Positions 16,729 through 25,596 of a DNA stretch of 38,802 nt are shown piece after piece. A program made the translations under genes and the position numbers. Numbering within the stretch: position 1 is the first letter of the stretch; each line of letters starts with the position of its first letter. Below the pieces are notes generated by a model. The model ran no database searches. It had not been told where the DNA came from and saw only the letters and a list, made by a program, of their open reading frames with translations. This stretch comes from Candidatus Poribacteria bacterium (GTDB taxonomy: Bacteria > Poribacteria > WGA-4E > WGA-3G): contig JAPPBX010000021.1 in assembly GCA_026702755.1 (NCBI GenBank), positions 1 through 38,802 of the forward strand, read 5' to 3'.

Positions 16729-19555
16729 GCGCTTTTAGGTCCGCCCACTTTAGGAGCTGCTTTCCTGCCGCTGAGATATGCCCGCGCAAACGCACCGTTG
16801 CCAACGGCTGCCGATTTCCTGACAACGAAACATCTTCTATCCGGTAGTAATAGGCGACATTCGGTTTTGTTGTCGTATCTGTCCATGTGTAGGTGTGTCG
16901 TTCGGCTGTTGTGCCTGCACCTGAAATCAGCGTTGCGTTCACCTTGACAAACGGACCTTGCCGCGTCTGGCTCCGCAGGATATTGAACCCGGCGTTGTCC
17001 AGTTCCGATTGGGTTACCCATTCGAGGAGAACGCCTGCACTTGTGCGATTTGCACTGAAATGCGATAACATCACGGGTGCCAGACCGCCACTTCTATATC
17101 CGGGCGTACCAATATCAGTCTGATGTCCGTAATACAGATTCATAGGCTGATGCAGATCTGCAGCACGTTCCCAACTCGTCGCCTCAGTACCTGTCAGCGC
17201 AATACCATTTCTATAACGGCGTGTTAACGATGTACGCGCCCCGTCCTCTGTTCGTCCAGAAGGCAGTGTCCACGTAGGTGTATCAACACCTTTTTCACCA
17301 TCAAGATTCCCTGCCATATCGACCAACGTGCCATCCGGTGAAAATAACTTCAGTGCAAACCCTGACGCAGACAGCACGGCGTTCTCAGGCAAGCCGAGTC
17401 CACGCGTGCCCCTGTGATGTTGGTAGAGATCGTAAATCTGCTCTTCTGAAAGATGCTCAGAACGCCTGCGGTTTCTTGTTACCAGAAGTACGCCGTGATT
17501 TGGTGCGATATGTAACGCCTCCAACTCGATAACTGAATACCGATGGCGGACCTCACTATCGCGCGCCTCAATAACCAATTTCCAGCCCTTCAGATTTATG
17601 GGTGTCGCAGCGATGGCGGTGTTGTTGTATAACTCTATCCACTGCGGTTGGGAGAAAAGCCCACCGTTTGTGGCAAACATCAGTTCACTAAAAGTGATGC
17701 GTCCGGCGGGGTTGTCGTCGGTAACTGCATCGTTGGGATATCCGGGGGTGCCGAGGCTTGTTGCCAACGGCGTTCCGGCTTTATATCCAATCCCTGATTG
17801 ATATCCGATCGCTGTCCACGCTGCCGCAGTATAGCCGCGTTTGCTAATGCTAACGCGTTGCCATGCTTGCCCTTGTGTCAGGTGTGCCTCTTCTCTATTC
17901 GGTGGTCGGAAGGTATGCACGAGGGGCCAGACCTGTGTGGCATAATCAACAGAACCTCGGAAGTAATTTCCAGCGAGATCTTCAAATGCCTCAGGTTTTC
18001 CATTTTTATCTGTGGCACTCCGCAGAATTAGCAGATAGGGGGTGCTTGGGAGTTTCATCTGCGGTGCGATGAGATACTGTGGCGGTACATCGCGTTTGCT
18101 ATTTGGGTTTTCAATGTTCTGCCCGCTGATGAGATCGGTTTCGCTCGGGTCGGTATTGGTGATCAGCAAAACGCCGCCCGCAGGCAGTGTATATTCTGGA
18201 AAAGTGACGATGTCAACATCTTTGTCAGCACTTCTGCCTCTGGAATTGACAATGCTAATTTCCCACATTTCCAGGGCGACACTTTCGTTGCTGATGTTCT
18301 TGAGTTCAAGCCAGTCGTTTTTGTCGTCCTCAGTATTGCGAATTTCGTTGAAGATAACACGCCTTTGGTTGACAGGGGTAGGACGTAAGATAATTCTCGG
18401 TTCGTCTACAATAGCGGCAGTAATTATATCGCTGCCGTCCTCACCCTCACCGATGGTCACGCTTATAGTTGCGGTCTTGTTTTCGTTACCTGCGGCATCG
18501 TATGCGCCCCCTGTTTCAATCCGCAATCTCATTTGCCGTGCCATCGCCGGTGCTATTTCCACGATGTAGTCTCTCCCGCCAACGAGTGCTTCAAAGTCGG
18601 TTATCGTTACATCGGTTCCTTTAATCACCATAATCCCCGATTGCTCAAGATTAAGCACCGGTTCACTGAAAGTAAACTGTATTTTAAAACTATCTGGTAG
18701 CGAATCCGATACGGGCTTAACACTTACAATTCTCGGTTGTCTGGTATCTATTTCAACCAACGTCGGCTCATCTCTGTTCTCTACAGTCGTATTCCCTGCG
18801 AAATCAAATGCCCGGGATTCAACAAGATAAAATCTCAATGTCCTTTCTTGATTCTCATTGGGTGTAAAAGTGGTCGTGTATATCCGACGTGTCGCGTCCA
18901 CTTTCCACTCGGCTGTTGTTACCTCTCTTTTGTATCCGCCAACGTACCAAATAAGGTTCGTCAAACCGTTGTGGTCGGGGGTCAGGAACTCTTTCGCGAC
19001 AACAACAGATTCATCGAACGTAACCCTTATATCAAATGGTCCGTTTTGGATGTCTGATGGCGCACTGATCCGTCCCACGGGAGGTTTGGTGTCTATCCCA
19101 ACTGTTACTCTTTCCGTCGGGTCCCTGTTTGGGTTAAGTGCTTTGTCTTTTACAAGATACGCATCCACATAGAGCGTTAAAGTTCCTTCGGACGTAGGCA
19201 GAATGGTGGCAGTATACTCGGTGTGTGCCGTATCACCCGCGGCAGCCCACTCTGTTATCGTTGCCTGCGCCGTGGCTGTGATTCTTAAATTTGACTGAGT
19301 AAAACGGTCAGGGAATAGCAGCTCTTCACTGAAGACTATTCTTACTTTAAATTCATCACCGTTGTATATCAACCCTTTTTCCCGTATCCGTTCATCCGTG
19401 TAATAATTAGGAAAGAAGTTACGATGGTTGTCTTCTATCACAGGGAGGATGGTGACGGTTGGAGGCGTTGTGTCTGCCTCTTGTGCGTCTGCCTCGGTGT
19501 AGATCCAACTGGTAAGTGCGAGCAGAATTAGAGAAAGTGCAAAGAAATGTTTCAT
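16718..19555 (-). CDS. Secreted Ig-like / lamin-tail surface protein, 945 aa
   Basis: The start at 19555 (GGAAG at 8-9 bp) is preferred to an upstream TTG because a signal peptide begins there (1-24, ending ADA). Three Ig-like modules start near residues 28, 150 and 267, each opened by a DT-x-x-P motif. A lamin-tail domain begins near 398 (VIFNEIRNTEDD, WLELKN) and a second near 617 (ITFSELMFATNGG, QWIELYNN). Residues 827-945 repeat the FN3-like terminal module of the 1052-aa protein (LEWVTQSELDNAGFNILRS, YYYRIEDVSLSG) and end LRGHISAAGK then WADLKAQKL. The final codons lie in a 38-bp direct repeat, so the extreme C-terminus may vary. A palindromic element sits 17 bp upstream of the start codon, inside the leader. 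Probable cell-surface protein; function unknown. Confidence 0.85.
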   Translation of the reverse strand: MKHFFALSLILLALTSWIYTEADAQEADTTPPTVTILPVIEDNHRNFFPNYYTDERIREKGLIYNGDEFKVRIVFSEELLFPDRFTQSNLRITATAQATITEWAAAGDTAHTEYTATILPTSEGTLTLYVDAYLVKDKALNPNRDPTERVTVGIDTKPPVGRISAPSDIQNGPFDIRVTFDESVVVAKEFLTPDHNGLTNLIWYVGGYKREVTTAEWKVDATRRIYTTTFTPNENQERTLRFYLVESRAFDFAGNTTVENRDEPTLVEIDTRQPRIVSVKPVSDSLPDSFKIQFTFSEPVLNLEQSGIMVIKGTDVTITDFEALVGGRDYIVEIAPAMARQMRLRIETGGAYDAAGNENKTATISVTIGEGEDGSDIITAAIVDEPRIILRPTPVNQRRVIFNEIRNTEDDKNDWLELKNISNESVALEMWEISIVNSRGRSADKDVDIVTFPEYTLPAGGVLLITNTDPSETDLISGQNIENPNSKRDVPPQYLIAPQMKLPSTPYLLILRSATDKNGKPEAFEDLAGNYFRGSVDYATQVWPLVHTFRPPNREEAHLTQGQAWQRVSISKRGYTAAAWTAIGYQSGIGYKAGTPLATSLGTPGYPNDAVTDDNPAGRITFSELMFATNGGLFSQPQWIELYNNTAIAATPINLKGWKLVIEARDSEVRHRYSVIELEALHIAPNHGVLLVTRNRRRSEHLSEEQIYDLYQHHRGTRGLGLPENAVLSASGFALKLFSPDGTLVDMAGNLDGEKGVDTPTWTLPSGRTEDGARTSLTRRYRNGIALTGTEATSWERAADLHQPMNLYYGHQTDIGTPGYRSGGLAPVMLSHFSANRTSAGVLLEWVTQSELDNAGFNILRSQTRQGPFVKVNATLISGAGTTAERHTYTWTDTTTKPNVAYYYRIEDVSLSGNRQPLATVRLRGHISAAGKQLLKWADLKAQKL

Positions 19556-19571
19556 GGTTTTCACTTCCTTA

Positions 19572-19656
19572 GGACTTACGCATTTTTTTACCAACAGCCA
19601 CTACTACACGCCGCTGGCGAGGTTTAAAACCTCGCCAGCGAGGAAGCTGCGTAAGT
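19572..19656 (-). mobile_element. Palindromic miniature element with GGACTTACGCA ends, uninterrupted copy
   Basis: Ends GGACTTACGCA (19572-19582) and TGCGTAAGT (19648-19656) flank a central palindrome, CGCTGGCGAGGTTTAAAAC then CTCGCCAGCG. Other copies: 28200-28405 (interrupted) and 33026-33090. It lies in the predicted leader of the gene starting at 19555. Confidence 0.75.
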
Positions 19657-19698
19657 AAAATCCGTTTTTTATTTTTTTATTTTAAGATGTTGTTCACA

Positions 19699-19728
19699 AT
19701 TATAACACCCTTAGCAAACATTTGTCAA
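19699..19728 (-). promoter_or_regulatory. Sigma-70 promoter for the 945-aa surface protein
   Basis: Minus strand: TTGACA (19728-19723), 18-bp spacer, TATAAT (19704-19699). The leader of about 137 nt would include the palindromic element at 19572-19656. Confidence 0.6.
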
Positions 19729-19751
19729 AATTGTAGGTTGGAGGGAGTGCT

Positions 19752-19931
19752 CATCGTCTGAAGCTGGATTTACTGGATTCACGGATTTACCAGGAGTATT
19801 CCTGAAATGAAAATTACCCAGCTATGAGTGTCAATACGGGTTGCCGAAATTCTTTTCCTGAAAATCATAATAATCTTGCAAATCCTGCTTCAGACAAAAT
19901 TCTATAATCTTGGAAATCCTGCTTCAGACAA
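19752..19931. repeat. TCTGAAGCTGGATTTACTGG dispersed repeats
   Basis: One copy at 19757-19779 (plus sense) and two inverted copies (AAATCCTGCTTCAGACAA type) at 19873-19896 and 19907-19930. Relatives lie at 9411-9435, 10159-10183 and 22973-22996. Confidence 0.7.
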
Positions 19932-19945
19932 TGAACACAACACAT

Positions 19946-19975
19946 TTGCGAACCGCGCGCAACCTATGTTATAAT
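19946..19975 (+). promoter_or_regulatory. Possible promoter for the UPF0182 gene
   Basis: TTGCGA (19946-19951), 18-bp spacer, TATAAT (19970-19975). The predicted start of transcription is only about 12 nt before the start codon at 19994, so the leader would be little more than the ribosome binding site. Confidence 0.4.
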
Positions 19976-19993
19976 ACTTCAAAGGAGATGTTC

Positions 19994-22912
19994 ATGATGA
20001 CAGTGAACCTTGCAATCGCACAATTACTTTTAAGCGGACTCCTCGGCGGCGTTACCTTAATATGGGGTATCTTCCGGTACCGACGGAGCAGCCAACGGCG
20101 GCGCGATCGCTACAATAAATTGCAGGCGTACCTACTTTGGATACTGAGCGCGCTGATCGCGGTGAGCTGCTTTTTCCCGCTGGCGCACCTCTATACAGAG
20201 CACCTCTGGTTCGAGAGCGTTGTCTATACGGATGTGTTCTGGGGATTGCAAAAGGTACGGTGGTTCGGCTTCGCACTCTTCTTTATTATCGCTGCTGGGT
20301 TCATGAACGCCAACACCGCCATTGCGAACATCCTCTGCCCGGAATCCAGCGAGTTCCGACGCTGGACACACACGCAAACCTTCTCCTTCCATCGGGTGGT
20401 CGTTTGCCTCACCTTAATCGCAAGCCTACTGCTCGCTGCACCGATGCTCCTATTGGAGAACGCCTTTCTTCTGTACCTGAACCAACCGGAAGCCGCCGCT
20501 GCCGAAGGTGCAGACGCATCGCTCCACTTCGGGATGGACCGGAATTTTTACCTCTTCAGTTTTCCGCTGCATAAATGGGTCAGCCTCTGGGTACAGATAA
20601 CGATCTGGGTGACGTGTGTCATCGTCGGGCTGATGTATAACTTCTATTATCGTAGAGATGCCCACACGATGGCACGTGTCAAGCGGCACATCATCTTTCA
20701 CGGGTCGGCTTTATGGCTGCTGCTGCTGGTCGTCGCGGGCTGGCGAAACTACGTTAATCTCTGGAATAAAGTCTACACAAGTCCACTGACGCAGGAGTTG
20801 TCATCGCTTCACGGGTTGTTCTATACCGATGCGTACTTGGAAGGCGCGACGAAGCTTTACTGTGGCGTGCTGGTCGGGATCGCCGTAGCGGTTGTACTGA
20901 ATCTCTTCTGGCGGAGACGGCTGTTGTGGTATACGACTTTGGCGGTGTGGGGTTTGAGTTACGTACTGCTGATTCACGTCTATCCACTCGGGCTCTACGT
21001 CTGGGAGCTCCGCGCCGAACCGTTCGACAAAGAGGCACGGCACCTGCAACGGCACATCAAAGAGACGCGCCATGCGTTTGAATTGGATACCATTGTAACA
21101 GAGGACCGCGTGACAGGACTCGCCACACTCGATGTGATAGAAGCGAACCCCGCCGTCAAAAAGAACATCCAACTCTGGGATAGGCGCGTGCTGTATGAGG
21201 TACTCCGTGAAGACCAGATTAAACGGCATTACGACTTCCATCCCTACACCGATGTCGATAGATACTGGGTCGATGGTGAATACCGACAGGTGCTGATCGC
21301 GGCGCGTGAGGTGGATCCGGCACCGAACATTCAGGACTGGTACCGACTGCGGCTCCAATTTACGCACGGCTTTGGGGTATGCGTCGCCCCCGTCAACGAG
21401 TTCATTGAGGATGGATTGCCGAACTTCTGGGTCGGTGGCGCGCCGGTAGAGAGCATACACGACGAACTGAACGTGGCGCGTCCTGAGATTTACTACGGCG
21501 AGATGACACACGACTACGCCATCGTGAAGGCGGAACGCAAGAAAGACGATATTTCCGCGGACCCTGATGCCACCGCCGCAACGCCCGAAGTCGCCGAATG
21601 GCAGCGGCATACGTATAAAGCGGACAGCGGCGTGCCGTTAGGTGGGTGGTTCCGACGATTCTGTTTCGCCCTCCGCTTCGATTTCTTCCGTACCCTCCGT
21701 TCGGAGCGGTTGACACCGGAGAGCCGTGTGATGTTCCGACGGAAGATCGGCACCCGTCGCGGGGATCGGCTTATCAAGGACCGCGTTTCGCATATCGCCC
21801 CCTTCCTCAACTACGATCCCGACCCGTACATCGTCATTAACAAAGGAGAGTTGTGGTGGATTATCGACTTCTATGTGACGAGTCGGTATCACCCGAACGC
21901 ACAGGTCTATGCTGACGACACGGCGCGGCTGACGGAGAACGATCCCTACATGGAGCCGAACTTCAAGAAGTTCAACTACATCCGAAATGCAGGGGTCGCT
22001 GTCGTGAACGCCTATACCGGTGACGTGAATTTCTATGCGATCGAGCAGAAAGGGCGCGATGAGCCGATTATGAAAGCGTATCAACGGGCGTTTCCGAATC
22101 TCTTTAAACCGGTGTTGGAGATGCCGGAGGGGTTGGCGGCACACCTTCGCTATCCCGACTACCTCACCCGGATCCAAGCCAAAATGTATGGCGATTATCA
22201 TCAGGATGCCTCTCCTTTCTTCCAAACCACGGATACTTGGTCAATCCCGAAAGAGACCTATTACTCGGAAAAACCCGATCAAGAGATGATGCCCTATTAC
22301 GCCATGCTCCAGTTGCCCGGAGAGGACACACCGGAATTCGTGAATGTGATTCCGTTTACGCCGCCGGAGAAAGAGAAACGGCTGCAGGCGTGGATGGTCG
22401 CCCGCTGCGATGAACCGAACTACGGACAACGGATCGTCTATATCCTTCCTGAAGGCGCAGATGTTGCCGGACCGACGCAAGTCGAAGAGGACATCGATAA
22501 GGAGACCGGACAGGAACAGGTCGGGTGGGCAAAGACGAGCGACATCATCCGCGGCAATCTGCTGATTATCCCGATTGAGGATGCACTCTTCTATGTCGAG
22601 GCGATCTATCTGCAAGCGAAGAAATCGGAGGAGGCGAACGGTGACGAGAGCACGCCGCGCCGTCCGAAGTTGGAGATGGTCGTCGTGAAAGCCGGGTCGA
22701 ACGAGCTTGGGACAGCGAAGACGTTTGATGAGGCGTTAGATGTTATCTTTTTGGGACTCCCAGCGAACGGTGCTGTAACGGGTGACGATACCGCCGAGCC
22801 GACATTAGCGGACTTGGTGAAAGAGTACCGTGACCAGCAGACAAAACGGGATGCTGAGGCGGATCGGCTATTCGAGCAAATCCTCGAGAAAATTTCAGAG
22901 AATGATCGGTAG
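19994..22912 (+). CDS. UPF0182 family large membrane protein
   Basis: A 972-aa protein. The ATG at 19994 is chosen because AAGGAG ends 6 bp before it; the ATG at 19988 is too close to that site. About seven or eight transmembrane helices lie in residues 1-340. The family signatures HLWFESVVYTDVFW (about 70-83) and FGMDRNFYLFSFPLHKW (about 178-194) are present, followed by ETRHAFELDTI near 380 and a large extracytoplasmic domain. The C-terminus (about 930-972) is a charged helix. UPF0182 (COG1615) proteins are about 900-1000 aa and their biochemical role is unknown, so the call is family only. The gene stands alone between repeat-rich spacers. Confidence 0.9.
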   Translation: MMTVNLAIAQLLLSGLLGGVTLIWGIFRYRRSSQRRRDRYNKLQAYLLWILSALIAVSCFFPLAHLYTEHLWFESVVYTDVFWGLQKVRWFGFALFFIIAAGFMNANTAIANILCPESSEFRRWTHTQTFSFHRVVVCLTLIASLLLAAPMLLLENAFLLYLNQPEAAAAEGADASLHFGMDRNFYLFSFPLHKWVSLWVQITIWVTCVIVGLMYNFYYRRDAHTMARVKRHIIFHGSALWLLLLVVAGWRNYVNLWNKVYTSPLTQELSSLHGLFYTDAYLEGATKLYCGVLVGIAVAVVLNLFWRRRLLWYTTLAVWGLSYVLLIHVYPLGLYVWELRAEPFDKEARHLQRHIKETRHAFELDTIVTEDRVTGLATLDVIEANPAVKKNIQLWDRRVLYEVLREDQIKRHYDFHPYTDVDRYWVDGEYRQVLIAAREVDPAPNIQDWYRLRLQFTHGFGVCVAPVNEFIEDGLPNFWVGGAPVESIHDELNVARPEIYYGEMTHDYAIVKAERKKDDISADPDATAATPEVAEWQRHTYKADSGVPLGGWFRRFCFALRFDFFRTLRSERLTPESRVMFRRKIGTRRGDRLIKDRVSHIAPFLNYDPDPYIVINKGELWWIIDFYVTSRYHPNAQVYADDTARLTENDPYMEPNFKKFNYIRNAGVAVVNAYTGDVNFYAIEQKGRDEPIMKAYQRAFPNLFKPVLEMPEGLAAHLRYPDYLTRIQAKMYGDYHQDASPFFQTTDTWSIPKETYYSEKPDQEMMPYYAMLQLPGEDTPEFVNVIPFTPPEKEKRLQAWMVARCDEPNYGQRIVYILPEGADVAGPTQVEEDIDKETGQEQVGWAKTSDIIRGNLLIIPIEDALFYVEAIYLQAKKSEEANGDESTPRRPKLEMVVVKAGSNELGTAKTFDEALDVIFLGLPANGAVTGDDTAEPTLADLVKEYRDQQTKRDAEADRLFEQILEKISENDR

Positions 22913-22999
22913 GAATTGGTTGTCAGTTATCAGTTGTCAGTTAAATTCCGCCTGATAAGAGGGTTCTTCTGTCTGAAGCTGGATTTACTGGATTCAAGG

Positions 23000-23032
23000 A
23001 ACGCCTGGTGAAACTTACAACCACCAGGCGTT
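23000..23032. terminator. Hairpin between converging genes
   Basis: A perfect 11-bp stem AACGCCTGGTG / CACCAGGCGTT with an 11-nt loop, between the plus-strand stop at 22912 and the minus-strand stop at 23041. The flanking T-runs are short and interrupted, so termination in both directions is plausible but not certain. Confidence 0.5.
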
Positions 23033-23040
23033 TCTTATTT

Positions 23041-23253
23041 CTAATTATGACCTTCAAGATGCCAGTCTATTCGCTGATTAATATTATCTATCTTCTTCTC
23101 AAGGCTTTGGTTAATATTGTCTATTTTCTGCTCAAGTCGCTTCTCAACTTCTTTTAAATCATCTTTGGTTGCTGACCTGAAAAAATTGATCACAGTTCCC
23201 AGTGCAACTATACCAGAGAATAGAACTGTCAGAATTGTTCCCCATAAAGGCAT
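23041..23253 (-). CDS. Small membrane-anchored coiled-coil protein
   Basis: A 70-aa protein. The start at 23253 is preceded by AAAGGAGGT at 5-6 bp, one of the strongest ribosome binding sites in the window; the longer upstream frame has none. Residues 4-26 form one transmembrane helix. Residues 30-63 form a coiled coil with a repeated QKIDNINQ / KKIDNINQ unit spaced 11 residues apart. The C-terminus is RIDWHLEGHN. Function unknown; similar single-helix coiled-coil proteins occur as accessory or scaffold factors. A good promoter lies upstream, so it is likely to be expressed. Confidence 0.7.
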   Translation of the reverse strand: MPLWGTILTVLFSGIVALGTVINFFRSATKDDLKEVEKRLEQKIDNINQSLEKKIDNINQRIDWHLEGHN

Positions 23254-23310
23254 GATATACCTCCTTTGTTGGATATTACTTTCAGCATCTCCAACAGATA
23301 CCACACAAAT

Positions 23311-23339
23311 AGTATAACGTAACGCAACAACGTCGTCAA
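23311..23339 (-). promoter_or_regulatory. Sigma-70 promoter for the 70-aa protein
   Basis: Minus strand: TTGACG (23339-23334), 17-bp spacer, TATACT (23316-23311), giving a leader of about 50 nt. Confidence 0.65.
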
Positions 23340-23356
23340 CGGCTTTTTAATGATCG

Positions 23357-24106
23357 CTACACTGGAAGCGGACAAATTGCCTCCCGACGCAATACCTCAT
23401 AATATCCTGAACATTCCGCAAACACCGCCTCCAATTCCGCTGGAAACGGCTCCGACTTCGGACGATACGGTGCGAACCCGGTACTCCGATGCACATTCTG
23501 ATACCAATACCGCGCCCACACGCCATCCGCTGGGTTACCGCCTGCCTCCCACGACAACATCGAATCCTCAAACCGCAACCCCAACCGCTCACATAACTGA
23601 GCAAGCACACTCGCCGGATCCTCCAACAAGAGCCGCGCATCCAGCACCGGCGGCGATTGTCCCACATCGCGTAACGCTATCAAAAGATCGTGCTGCGTCT
23701 TGAACCCCGTATCGGCGAGCGTCGGTGTGCCGATAACCTTTGCGAGGGAAGGGAGCATCTCCCGTGGATCACGGATGAGGAAGACATTGAGGGTCCGCGC
23801 AAGGAAACGTAGGTCGATATCGATGAGGTGGTGCGCCATCTGTTTCATGAAAAGCACCGGCTTCTCACACGGACCGAGGATGACCTCGCGGATGACCTGC
23901 TCGCTGTCCGTTGACATAGAAGCCATCACCTCCTTTGCACCGGGATGTGTGCTATCGCGTGCCTCGGTGCCGTATTTCGTTTGGAGGTAGTGTGCATAAA
24001 GCGGTTCGTCAATGACCTGCGTATCGCTGCGTTGTGCGAAAGCGTACATGAGTGCGGTCGAAACGTTCCGCGGTCCCGACCAGAGACAGATGCGTTTTGT
24101 ATCCAA
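23357..24106 (-). CDS. Sulfotransferase family protein
   Basis: A 249-aa cytoplasmic protein. The start is a TTG at 24106, supported by AGAGGA at 6 bp; the next ATG (M20) would delete the cofactor loop. The 5'-phosphosulfate loop of PAPS-dependent sulfotransferases is seen as SGPRNVST (residues 10-17). The 3'-phosphate-binding block is FLIRDPREMLPSL (109-121, with R112 and S120). It resembles the short bacterial sulfotransferase-like proteins often annotated next to aminotransferases. It would transfer a sulfuryl group from PAPS to an unknown acceptor. No PAPS synthesis genes are nearby. The stop is about 100 bp from the small gene at 23253 on the same strand, with that gene's promoter between them. 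Confidence 0.75.
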   Translation of the reverse strand: MDTKRICLWSGPRNVSTALMYAFAQRSDTQVIDEPLYAHYLQTKYGTEARDSTHPGAKEVMASMSTDSEQVIREVILGPCEKPVLFMKQMAHHLIDIDLRFLARTLNVFLIRDPREMLPSLAKVIGTPTLADTGFKTQHDLLIALRDVGQSPPVLDARLLLEDPASVLAQLCERLGLRFEDSMLSWEAGGNPADGVWARYWYQNVHRSTGFAPYRPKSEPFPAELEAVFAECSGYYEVLRREAICPLPV

Positions 24107-24160
24107 GATGTGTCCTCTATATATTAAGGTATATAAGCGAGTTTAAGTATTATAACTCAG

Positions 24161-24406
24161 GTTGCTACCTAACGAATTATAGACGTTTGAATAAGTTTTC
24201 AAACACTTTCCTCACCCCGTAGGGGTGCTATGTCTATAGAAAACGGTGTATGTAAGCGACCGCACTCCGTAGGAGTGCCATTGCTTCCCAGTGAGAATAA
24301 ATAGGTGGCTCGCGTTAGTATAACCCAAGTCGCTACCTAACGAATTATAGACGTTTGAATAAGTTTTCAAACACCTTCCTCACCCCGTAGGGGTGCTATG
24401 TCTATA
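24161..24406 (+). repeat. Duplicated 78-bp unit carrying subfamily-2 REPs
   Basis: Two near-identical units at 24161-24238 and 24329-24406 run from GCTACCTAACGAATTATAGA to the REP CACCCCGTAGGGGTGCTATG with tail TCTATA. A variant REP with compensated stem changes (CACTCCGTAGGAGTG) lies at about 24268-24282. No coding gene in 24107-24438. Confidence 0.85.
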
Positions 24407-24438
24407 AAAAGGTCGCCTACTCACGCTGTGACCATAAA

Positions 24439-24918
24439 TCATTCTTCAGGTGGGAAATCTGCAACTGAATCAAAAACGTACTTCACATCATACGCAACCC
24501 CAAAATGCTTCAAAAACGCAAGATATTCCTCACGAAACGTTTTTTTCAAATGATGTTTTTCCTGATTTTCAATATATGCGGCAACCTCGGGGATCTGAGA
24601 ATGCGAATAACTGAACGCACCAAATCCCTCTTGCCACGTAAAGTGTCCCACAGTCCAGCGTTTCTGATTGATGAAACGCGTCGAATTGACTTTAATATCT
24701 TTCACCAAACCAGATAGGGTGGCATCTGGTGTCATACCAACCAAGATATGGATGTGATCTGGCATCGAATTGATTTGAATTAATTTCTGTTTCTTATTCG
24801 TAATGATGCCAGTGATATATTTATGAAGTTCTGCTTTGTGGCGTTCGGGAATAAGTGCCTGTCTACCTTTTACGGAAAACACGATATGTATATAGAGTTG
24901 TGTATAGGTATTCGCCAT
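24439..24918 (-). CDS. REP-associated tyrosine transposase (IS200/Y1-like), copy 2
   Basis: A 159-aa Y1 HUH transposase, about 70% identical by eye to the copy at 2238-2708. HUH motif DHIH (H55, H57); probable catalytic Y115 in AAYIENQEKHH. It is surrounded by subfamily-2 REPs (CACCCCTACGGGGTG with a CTATAGACATAG tail). They are in one orientation to the left (24383-24406) and the opposite one to the right (24972-24999, 25021-25050), the same bracketing as RAYT1. The two proteins differ mostly by conservative changes, with clusters at about 105-117 and at the C-terminus. Copy 2 probably recognises the subfamily-2 palindrome. No upstream promoter was recognised. Confidence 0.9.
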   Translation of the reverse strand: MANTYTQLYIHIVFSVKGRQALIPERHKAELHKYITGIITNKKQKLIQINSMPDHIHILVGMTPDATLSGLVKDIKVNSTRFINQKRWTVGHFTWQEGFGAFSYSHSQIPEVAAYIENQEKHHLKKTFREEYLAFLKHFGVAYDVKYVFDSVADFPPEE

Positions 24919-24971
24919 AAGTTTTTGTGTTCCTCTGGAATTTGCTATGTCTAATGTTAGTTGTCATCTAT

Positions 24972-25050
24972 TTATACACATAGCACCCCTACGGGGTGCG
25001 GTTGCTAAAATACAACGTTTTCTATAGACATAACACCCCTACGGGGTGGG
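24972..25050 (+). repeat. Two subfamily-2 REPs right of RAYT2
   Basis: Copies at 24972-24999 and 25021-25050 with GCACCCCTACGGGGTG or its ACACCCC variant and an ACATAG/ATAACAC tail. A further intact copy lies at 25252-25280. Confidence 0.85.
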
Positions 25051-25107
25051 GAAAGTAGCAACCCAGGGTATAACGTCAGACACCATCTATTATAGACATA
25101 GCACCCC

Positions 25108-25224
25108 TAATGAAGTTTAATAAAATATTTGGGTAATTCTATGTTCCGTCAGACCCGGTAGGTGCGGTTTGTAACCGCACCGGGCATCGGAAAAAATTAC
25201 CCGATTAAATTCTTAATCTTCATA
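25108..25224 (+). mobile_element. ATGAAG miniature element inserted in the loop of a subfamily-2 REP, with TA duplication
   Basis: A 113-bp element (25110-25222) with imperfect terminal inverted repeats: ATGAAGTTTAATAAAATATT at the left against ATTAAATTCTTAATCTTCA at the right. It has an inner palindrome GGTGCGGTTT...AACCGCACC. It is flanked by TA at 25108-25109 and 25223-25224. Outside lie GCACCCC and CGGGGTGCGG, the two halves of a REP. Removing the element and one TA restores GCACCCCTACGGGGTGCGG exactly. No coding capacity. Confidence 0.8.
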
Positions 25225-25413
25225 CGGGGTGCGGTTGCTAAAATACAACCTTCTCTATAGACATAGCACCCCTACGGGGTGGGGACGTGGTAGTGAGGTG
25301 TTTTGTGTCTTCTAAAGTGTCCTCTTATTTTCGAGTTTTACTATAATGACCCAAGTCGCTACTAACACGTTTCGCACATTTCACAAACGGTCTTCGTCTC
25401 TTTCTTCACCCCG

Positions 25414-25562
25414 TATGAAGTTTAATAAAATATTTGGGTAATTCTATATTCCCTCAGACCCGGTAGGTGCCGTTTTGCAGCGGACACGCTCAAATGCGAC
25501 CTGCATTCCAACCGCACCGAGCATCGGTAAAAATTACCCGATTAAATTCTTAATCTCCATTA
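25414..25562 (-). mobile_element. Second ATGAAG miniature element inserted at the same REP position
   Basis: A 145-bp relative of the element at 25110-25222, with about 30 extra bases near its centre, occupies 25416-25560. TA lies on both sides (25414-25415 and 25561-25562). The left flank 25349-25415 matches 25597-25663, where the REP is uninterrupted (ACCCCGTAGGGGTG), so the empty site is visible in the same window. The right REP half has drifted (GAGGTGATATGTCTATAG). Confidence 0.75.
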
Positions 25563-25596
25563 GAGGTGATATGTCTATAGAATATGTCTATAAATA

